Source of the DNA: Cytobacillus luteolus
Lineage (GTDB): Bacteria; Bacillota; Bacilli; Bacillales; Bacillaceae_L
Direction: 5' to 3'
Length of the DNA stretch: 64,000 nt
Assembly: GCF_017873715.1 (NCBI RefSeq)
Contig: NZ_JAGGKM010000008.1
Location: 1-64,000, forward strand
This document shows positions 58,819-64,000 of this stretch, one piece after another. Position 1 is the first letter of the stretch, and each line of letters begins with the position of its first letter. The notes beneath the pieces were generated by a model. That model was not told the DNA's origin and did not search any database. It saw only the letters and a list, made by a program, of their open reading frames with translations. Both the position numbers and the translations under genes were made by a program.

Positions 58819-60321
58819 ATGTTTACTGTTAAACAAGCATTAGAATTATCAAAGGTTCAGGAAACACTTGTCATTGGCTTATTTGAAAAAACGAATAAGT
58901 TAGAAGGGTTGGCTGCTGAGGTTGACTCCGTACTAGAAGGGCAACTAACAACTTTACTGAAAGATGGGGACATTTCAGCTAAGAAAAAATCAATCACAAA
59001 ATTACATACTTTAGGTAGACTTTCGGCTAAACGCATTTATTTTGTAGGTTTAGGTAAAGAAGATAAGTTATCTTTTGAAGTTTTACGTGATACATATGGA
59101 AAATTATTTAAGACACTAAGGGGAGCAAAGATTGAAGAAGTCACCATTGCTCTAGACTCATTTACTACAGAAGCTATCGACCACACTGAAGCGGCCCATG
59201 CAATCGGTGAGGCAGTCTCACTTGCAACCTATCGATTTGCTGATTATAAGCAAAAGTCGAATGAACCTGAGAAAGACATTAGAGACGTTGTTATTTATAG
59301 TGATGCCGATTCAGAAGAAATCGAGGCAGGGTTAACAGTTGGTTATGCTTACGCTAAAGGAACAAACTCAGCTCGCACTTTGGTAAATCTTCCTGGCAAT
59401 ATGCTTACGGCAACTGATATGGCTAATTATGCAAAAGAGCTGGGAGAAAAATATCAGTTTGAAGTTGAAATACTTGAAAAAGAAGAAATGGAAAAGTTAG
59501 GTATGGGCGCACTATTAGCTGTTAACAAAGGCTCTGTTGAACCGCCTAAGATGATTGTGTTGAAATACCAAGGAAAAGAGAATTGGGAAGATGTGATTGG
59601 TCTTGTAGGAAAAGGGATCACATTTGATACGGGTGGCTATTCTATTAAACCTAAAGATGGAATTGTTGGTATGAAATCTGATATGGGTGGGGCAGCTGCA
59701 GTATTAGGCGCAATGGAAGTAATCGGTGAGTTAAAGCCCGAGCAAAACGTAGTTGCAGTTATTCCAGCTACCGATAATATGATTAGTGGTAGTGCGTTTA
59801 AACCGGATGATGTCATTACAGCGATGAGTGGGAAAACAATCGAAATTTTAAATACAGATGCAGAAGGTCGTCTTGCATTAGCTGATGCAGTAACTTATGC
59901 AAAACATCATGGAGCGGGCTATTTAGTGGATGTTGCGACTCTAACTGGTGGGGTAATTGTTGCACTTGGTAATGACATCACTGGGGCAATGACGAATAAC
60001 GAGGAATTATTTGAACAAGTGCTTGAAGCATCAAATGAGGTTGGTGAGCCGATTTGGCGCTTACCAATTACTGAAAAACATAAAGAACGTGTTCGTAAGA
60101 GTCCAGTGGCAGACTTAAATAACTCACCTGGTCGTGACGGACATGCAATCTTCGCAGGTACTTTCATTGGTGAATTTGCAGAAGATACACCTTGGGTACA
60201 TTTAGATATTGCCGGTACAGCTACTACTAATGCTGCATACGACCTTGGTCCTGCAGGCGCAACTGGGGTAATGGTTCGAACACTTGCAACGTTTGTTGAG
60301 AGGTTTACTACAGAAAAATAG
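58819..60321 (+). CDS. pepA: Leucyl aminopeptidase (YuiE)
   Basis: A 500-aa M17 dimetal aminopeptidase. The C-terminal catalytic domain has [31 protein letters not shown] and the signature [13 protein letters not shown], with the metal-binding Asp, Glu and Lys residues. It releases N-terminal residues from peptides in the cytoplasm. TCGGAGGTGG precedes the ATG. Full length for the family. Confidence 0.97.
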   Translation: MFTVKQALELSKVQETLVIGLFEKTNKLEGLAAEVDSVLEGQLTTLLKDGDISAKKKSITKLHTLGRLSAKRIYFVGLGKEDKLSFEVLRDTYGKLFKTLRGAKIEEVTIALDSFTTEAIDHTEAAHAIGEAVSLATYRFADYKQKSNEPEKDIRDVVIYSDADSEEIEAGLTVGYAYAKGTNSARTLVNLPGNMLTATDMANYAKELGEKYQFEVEILEKEEMEKLGMGALLAVNKGSVEPPKMIVLKYQGKENWEDVIGLVGKGITFDTGGYSIKPKDGIVGMKSDMGGAAAVLGAMEVIGELKPEQNVVAVIPATDNMISGSAFKPDDVITAMSGKTIEILNTDAEGRLALADAVTYAKHHGAGYLVDVATLTGGVIVALGNDITGAMTNNEELFEQVLEASNEVGEPIWRLPITEKHKERVRKSPVADLNNSPGRDGHAIFAGTFIGEFAEDTPWVHLDIAGTATTNAAYDLGPAGATGVMVRTLATFVERFTTEK

Positions 60322-60327
60322 ATTACA

Positions 60328-60371
60328 TGAAAAAGGACTTATCCGCTTCTATGCGGGTAGGTCTTTTTTGT
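60328..60371 (+). terminator. Terminator of pepA
   Basis: AAAAAGGACTTATCCGC pairs imperfectly with GCGGGTAGGTCTTTTTT. Confidence 0.85.
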
Positions 60372-60478
60372 TGTTTTTTTCCATTGACGGGTATTTAGGA
60401 ATATGATAGTTTATTTTAGTGATTTAATTCTCTAACTCTCTAATATACTAAAGTGTTGAAATTTTGGAGGTCTTTATT

Positions 60479-61801
60479 ATGAATGCTGTACTTATTGCGG
60501 TAGCTGTTATGTTAGTTTTAAGCTTACTGCGTGTAAATGTTGTTTTTGCCCTGGTAACCGGTGCACTAATTGGAGGTCTTACAGGGGGTATGAGCCTAGA
60601 AGCTACCATTTCGACATTTAGTAATGGTCTTGGAAGTAGTGCTGTAGTTGCGTTAAGTTATGCTCTATTGGGCGGTTTTGCAGTAGCTTTATCTAAGACT
60701 GGTTTACCAGACGCCATGGTGCAAATGGCACTAAAAATCGTTGGTAAAAATGGTGAATCTAAGAAGAAGTCTTATTCAAAAGTTCTTGTGGTCCTTATTA
60801 TTCTAGTAATTTCTATTTTTTCGCAAAATGTAATACCTATTCATATCGCATTTATCCCAATTTTGATTCCTCCTTTATTGAAGGTGTTAAATGAACTAAG
60901 GTTTGACCGAAGATTAATAGCAACCGTAATTACTTTTGGACTAACAGCTCCTTATATATTACTACCTGTTGGTTTTGGAAAAATCTTTCATGATATTCTT
61001 CAAACAAATATGATGGATAGTGGGCTAGAAGTAAGTGTTAGTGACATTCCTATTGCCATGTTAATTCCCGTTTTAGGAATGTTAGTAGGACTTTTATGGG
61101 CAGTGTTTTTCTCTTATCGAAAACCAAGAAACTACCAGACTGTAGAAATCGCGGGTGGCACTGAAAATATTCCGGTAACTTTTTCGACTAAAAGTTTACT
61201 TTTTGCAGTTATTTCAATTGTTGTAGCACTGGTTGTACAACTTCAAGTAGATTCAATGATATTTGGTGCATTAGCAGGAATTGTTGTTATCTATGTAAGT
61301 GGTTCAATGAAATGGCGTGAAGCTGATACTCTGCTAACAGATGGTATGAAGATGATGGCCTTTATCGGCTTTGTGATGCTAGCTGCATCAGGCTTTGCAG
61401 ATGTATTGAAAGAAACTGGAGATGTAGATCGTCTAGTAGAGCAGTCTGCGGCTATTATTGGAGGAAATCAATCCCTAGCAGCACTTCTTATGTTACTAGT
61501 TGGCTTATTAATCACAATGGGTATTGGTTCATCGTTCTCAACGATTCCTATTATTGCAACAATCTTTGTTCCCTTAAGCATTCAATTAGGGTTCAGCCCA
61601 ATGGCCACGATTGCATTAGTTGGTACTGCAGCAGCACTAGGGGATGCGGGCTCACCGGCATCAGACAGTACGCTTGGACCAACTGCTGGGTTAAATGCAG
61701 ATGGTGCACATAACCACATTTGGGACACATGTGTTCCGACTTTCTTACATTTCAATGTTCCACTCATTGTGTTTGGGTGGATTGCTAGTATGGTTTTATA
61801 A
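60479..61801 (+). CDS. yuiF: Na+/H+ antiporter-family (amino-acid) transporter YuiF
   Basis: A 440-aa polytopic protein, about 11-12 segments. GTAAALGDAGSPASDSTLGPTAG (about residues 382-404) is the family signature, with FSQNVIPIHIAFIPILIPP earlier. Annotated as Na+/H+ antiporter or amino-acid transporter; the substrate is not certain. TGGAGG precedes ATG 60479. Between pepA and the NERD array. Confidence 0.88.
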   Translation: MNAVLIAVAVMLVLSLLRVNVVFALVTGALIGGLTGGMSLEATISTFSNGLGSSAVVALSYALLGGFAVALSKTGLPDAMVQMALKIVGKNGESKKKSYSKVLVVLIILVISIFSQNVIPIHIAFIPILIPPLLKVLNELRFDRRLIATVITFGLTAPYILLPVGFGKIFHDILQTNMMDSGLEVSVSDIPIAMLIPVLGMLVGLLWAVFFSYRKPRNYQTVEIAGGTENIPVTFSTKSLLFAVISIVVALVVQLQVDSMIFGALAGIVVIYVSGSMKWREADTLLTDGMKMMAFIGFVMLAASGFADVLKETGDVDRLVEQSAAIIGGNQSLAALLMLLVGLLITMGIGSSFSTIPIIATIFVPLSIQLGFSPMATIALVGTAAALGDAGSPASDSTLGPTAGLNADGAHNHIWDTCVPTFLHFNVPLIVFGWIASMVL

Positions 61802-61810
61802 TTGATAATA

Positions 61811-61857
61811 TAGACTAATTGCTACCGAGAGGGTGGTGATTAGTCTTTTATTTTAGT
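61811..61857 (+). terminator. Terminator of yuiF
   Basis: AGACTAAT pairs with ATTAGTCT at the base of a longer imperfect stem, followed by TTTATTTT. Confidence 0.85.
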
Positions 61858-61868
61858 GGATTTGGGTT

Positions 61869-61962
61869 TGGCCCGATTATAGTGGTATATGGCCCGATTT
61901 TGTTAAGTTTTGGCCTGATTATCACAGTATTCCGCCCGATTCCGCTTCAGTTTGGCCCGATT
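61869..61962. repeat. Phased short-repeat array (GGCCCGATT boxes, exact 21-bp period) upstream of NERD gene 3
   Basis: Boxes matching GGCCCGATT have GCCCGAT (one GCCTGAT) starting at 61871, 61892, 61913, 61934 and 61955. All four intervals are exactly 21 bp although the intervening sequences differ. The array has the same orientation as, and ends about 110 bp upstream of, the NERD gene. Distance, period and the CCGAT core all match the array in front of the NERD gene at 256. Confidence 0.92.
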
Positions 61963-62075
61963 TCATTTCTAGAGAGTTACTCAGTTTAAAAGTTCACAAA
62001 AAAGCCACTTAATATAAGCAGGGAAACCCAGTTTTTAGGCGTATTTTACTTTATGTAATGAAGGAGAGTGATATA

Positions 62076-63044
62076 TTGATAATAAAAACTTGGAAAAAGT
62101 CAATAGAATTATTGAAATTGGAGGCTCTGTTACGAAGATTATCTAAAAGTCATCCAAAAAGGCAATTAGTTGAGAAAGACTATGCAATTAAATCGGCGGG
62201 TTTTAGGGGGGAGCTATCTCTGGATTACCCTTTAGGATTTTTACCTGAAAAAGATTACTTAATATTTCATAACATCAGATTGAAGTTCAACGATAATTAC
62301 TTCCAAATCGATACTCTTTTAATTTCTCCTAAATTCATCCTCATCCTTGAATCAAAAAATATCTCTGGAATATTGGAATTCGACCACTTAAACAAACAAC
62401 TTATTCGAACTTTTAACGATAGTATTAACGTCTATCCAGATCCGGTACAGCAAGTTAAATTGCAGCGTTTTCAACTTGGTTCCTGGCTAGAGTTAAATAA
62501 AATAACAACGATTCCAATAAAGACTCACGTAGTAGTCACAAATCCAAATTCACTAATAAGAATCGTTCCCCGAAATACATATTACCAAAAGAAAATCATC
62601 AGAAGCACTATCCTGTTTGAGAGAATAAAAGAACTAAGTACACAATTCAACAATGATTTATTATCTAGAAAAGAAATTAGAAAGCTTTCAAATCTCCTCT
62701 TAAAGCTAGATACCCCTTTAAATCCGGATATATTAAAAACATACCAAATTAATCCTAATGATCTAGTAAAAGGTGTTCACTGCCCGAGCTGTGATACAAT
62801 TCCAATGGCTAGAGTAAGGGGGAGCTTTTTATGTCCACAGTGCACCACAATTTCTAAGGACGCATACCTAGCTTCATTAAGTGACTATGCCCTTCTAGTT
62901 AAGCCTACTATTACCAATACTGAGATGAGAGAGTTCTTACTCATTCACTCAGCATCAATCGTTAAAAAGATGCTTGCTACCTTAAATCTATCCTATACTG
63001 GGACGACTAAGGATAGAAGATACCATCTTCCTTCAAATGAATAA
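62076..63044 (+). CDS. NERD-domain nuclease-like protein with C-terminal zinc ribbon
   Basis: A 322-aa intact protein, start TTG 62076 (AAGGAG upstream, gives MIIK). NERD core: GFRGE (about 42-46), QID with Asp79, then ESK (Glu92, Lys94), the acidic and basic residues of a PD-(D/E)XK-like site. A zinc ribbon HCPSCD...LCPQC (about 230-255) and a basic helical tail follow, similar to topoisomerase-type ribbons that bind nucleic acid. It is the intact paralogue of the gene at 256. It lies between yuiF and bioY, where I recall no NERD gene in B. subtilis, with its own repeat array: possible insertion as a unit. Confidence 0.9.
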   Translation: MIIKTWKKSIELLKLEALLRRLSKSHPKRQLVEKDYAIKSAGFRGELSLDYPLGFLPEKDYLIFHNIRLKFNDNYFQIDTLLISPKFILILESKNISGILEFDHLNKQLIRTFNDSINVYPDPVQQVKLQRFQLGSWLELNKITTIPIKTHVVVTNPNSLIRIVPRNTYYQKKIIRSTILFERIKELSTQFNNDLLSRKEIRKLSNLLLKLDTPLNPDILKTYQINPNDLVKGVHCPSCDTIPMARVRGSFLCPQCTTISKDAYLASLSDYALLVKPTITNTEMREFLLIHSASIVKKMLATLNLSYTGTTKDRRYHLPSNE

Positions 63045-63080
63045 GAAAAGGCTGGTAATAAAATACCAGCCTTTTCAAGT
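63045..63080. terminator. Bidirectional terminator between NERD gene 3 and bioY
   Basis: GAAAAGGCTGGTA pairs with TACCAGCCTTTTC. Confidence 0.92.
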
Positions 63081-63691
63081 TATGAAGCTTTCGTCGTAAT
63101 CGTATTCACACCTGAATTTCTTTTTAATGCATAGTAAATTCGTGGAGCGATCATGGCAGCAAGAATTGTAAAGACTATGTCTTTAACGGCAAACCATGTC
63201 ATAACTACCCAAGCAGTACCATAGCCCATTTCAACATCCATCCAGACATTTAAAGCAAGGTACATGTAGTTAGTACCTATAAAATAAATAGCTGCAATAC
63301 CAGCAAGAGATGCAGTTATAAAAACCGATAGATTTGGTTTTTCTTTTGATTCAACAATCTTTCCTGCAAGATAAGCAGCAGCAATATAAGATAAAATAAA
63401 TCCACCTGTATTTCCGATGATAACACTGATTCCTGAACTAAACTGAGCGAATACTGGAGCACCTGCGATCCCAATTAACATATAAACAGTCATAGAGATA
63501 GCACCAAGTCTACTACCTAATAGTAATCCTGCTAAAATAGCAAAAAAGGGACCCATAGATAAAGGGACATTGGCAACTTGTAAAAAGGGTGCCCATGAAG
63601 TAATGTTAGCGCCAATTGCCATTAGAGCAGCGAACATTCCGACATACGTAATATCAATAGCACGGAATTTAGAGTTTGTAATAGATGACAT
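63080..63691 (-). CDS. bioY: Biotin transporter substrate-binding subunit BioY
   Basis: A 203-aa ECF-type S component with six predicted membrane segments; it matches the BioY family (ISGVISVIGNTGG-like region reads GISVIIGNTGGFILSYIAA). It captures biotin and works with a shared ECF energising module encoded elsewhere. GGAGGTTT precedes the ATG. B. subtilis yuiG is the orthologue in this position. A candidate BirA site lies upstream. Confidence 0.93.
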   Translation of the reverse strand: MSSITNSKFRAIDITYVGMFAALMAIGANITSWAPFLQVANVPLSMGPFFAILAGLLLGSRLGAISMTVYMLIGIAGAPVFAQFSSGISVIIGNTGGFILSYIAAAYLAGKIVESKEKPNLSVFITASLAGIAAIYFIGTNYMYLALNVWMDVEMGYGTAWVVMTWFAVKDIVFTILAAMIAPRIYYALKRNSGVNTITTKAS

Positions 63692-63752
63692 AAATTATGT
63701 AAACCTCCTAAAATATGATGTTAACAAAATAGTATCGGAAAAGTTGCATTTA

Positions 63753-63781
63753 TGTCAACTTATTTTTACATTTAGTTAACC
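63753..63781 (-). promoter_or_regulatory. Candidate BirA operator upstream of bioY
   Basis: TGTCAAC (63753-63759), 15 bp, GTTAACC (63775-63781): an imperfect inverted repeat like the TGTTAAC-N15-GTTAACA type site of BirA in Bacillus. It lies about 65-90 bp upstream of the bioY start, between bioY and yuiH. Confidence 0.5.
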
Positions 63782-63850
63782 AAATCGTGAATGGTTGACA
63801 AATTAAACTTATCGAAATATGGTGACAATAGTAAAAAAGGAGGGATACCT

Positions 63851-64000
63851 TTGTACTTTGGAAAAAAAGTTGAAAATAAAAATGAAAGAATTCCTCCAAA
63901 CCAGCATGTAACAACGTCTTTTCCTGTGTTGCATCATGGCAATGTTCCTTACTATAGGAATCTTCATGAAGAATGGAGTCTAACCTTGTTTGGGCTAATC
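63851..64000 (+). CDS. yuiH: Molybdopterin-dependent oxidoreductase YuiH, N-terminal part
   Basis: The first 50 codons of a gene running off the right edge. TTG 63851 has AAGGAGGG upstream. The start MYFGKKVENKNERIPPNQHV and HGNVPYYRNLHEEWSLTLFG match the YuiH sulfite-oxidase-like family that binds molybdopterin, and position next to bioY (yuiG) agrees. No catalytic residues are in the visible part. Confidence 0.8.
   Translation, partial: MYFGKKVENKNERIPPNQHVTTSFPVLHHGNVPYYRNLHEEWSLTLFGLI

Noticed and set aside
61869-61962. CRISPR array or transposon ends
   Set aside because: The conserved core is only about 9 bp with 12-bp variable stretches, far too short for CRISPR, and no transposase is present.

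Overview
The window is a 64 kb piece of a low-GC, spore-forming Firmicute chromosome, almost certainly Bacillaceae (Bacillus, Sutcliffiella, Metabacillus or a close relative; I cannot fix the genus). The evidence is the gene order, which follows the Bacillus subtilis yus-met-suf-yun-lipA-yut-thr-yum-yui region nearly gene for gene, plus many sporulation genes (CotF-type coat proteins, yunB, lytH, yutC, yutH), S-box and L-box riboswitches and sigma-A style promoters. There are no rRNA or tRNA genes, and I see no prophage, transposase or CRISPR array.

Layout. 0-2 kb: a repeat array, a frameshifted NERD-domain gene and two CotF-like coat genes. 2.2-9.2 kb: fadM, yuzL and the fatty-acid beta-oxidation genes fadN-fadA-fadE behind a consensus FadR operator. 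9.4-13.3 kb: yusI, gcvH, yusG, yusF, yusE, an MFS transporter and a yusD-like gene. 13.3-18 kb: methionine metabolism, with two SAM riboswitches, metY and metNPQ. 18.7-23.9 kb: the sufCDSUB Fe-S cluster operon. 24-25.5 kb: a 52-bp tandem array next to a second NERD gene. 25.7-35.9 kb: yunF, yunE, yunC, an HD-GYP gene, yunB, a lysine riboswitch with an NhaC-type transporter, a sodium symporter with a MetS-like small subunit, lytH and lipA. 36-45.9 kb: yutC, yutD, an EAL-domain protein, yutE, yutF, yutG, yutH and hom-thrC-thrB. 45.9-46.1 kb: a further repeat array. 46.1-55.3 kb: NifU-like yutI, yuzD, three pyridine-nucleotide flavoproteins (yutJ, yumC, yumB), yuzB, nupG/yutK, dapF, yutM and a Nudix hydrolase. 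55.4-64 kb: the yui genes (yuiA-D, pepA, yuiF, bioY, partial yuiH) and a third NERD gene with its own array.

Most of the window is conserved housekeeping DNA. What stands out is that all three NERD-domain nuclease-like genes sit directly beside an intergenic array of short phased repeats. The two close paralogues (starting near 256 and 62076) each follow an array of CCGAT-containing boxes repeated every 20-21 bp. The divergent paralogue (24608-25522), whose putative catalytic Glu is replaced by Asn, lies beside eleven units of an unrelated 52-bp repeat. A fourth array (45.9 kb), with no NERD gene, carries the same GACCGATAA box as the first in 51-52 bp units. Repeat sequence therefore seems to vary with the protein beside it, as expected if the protein recognises, maintains or spreads its repeats. 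This is an inference from few cases, but it is the best candidate here for an undescribed system.
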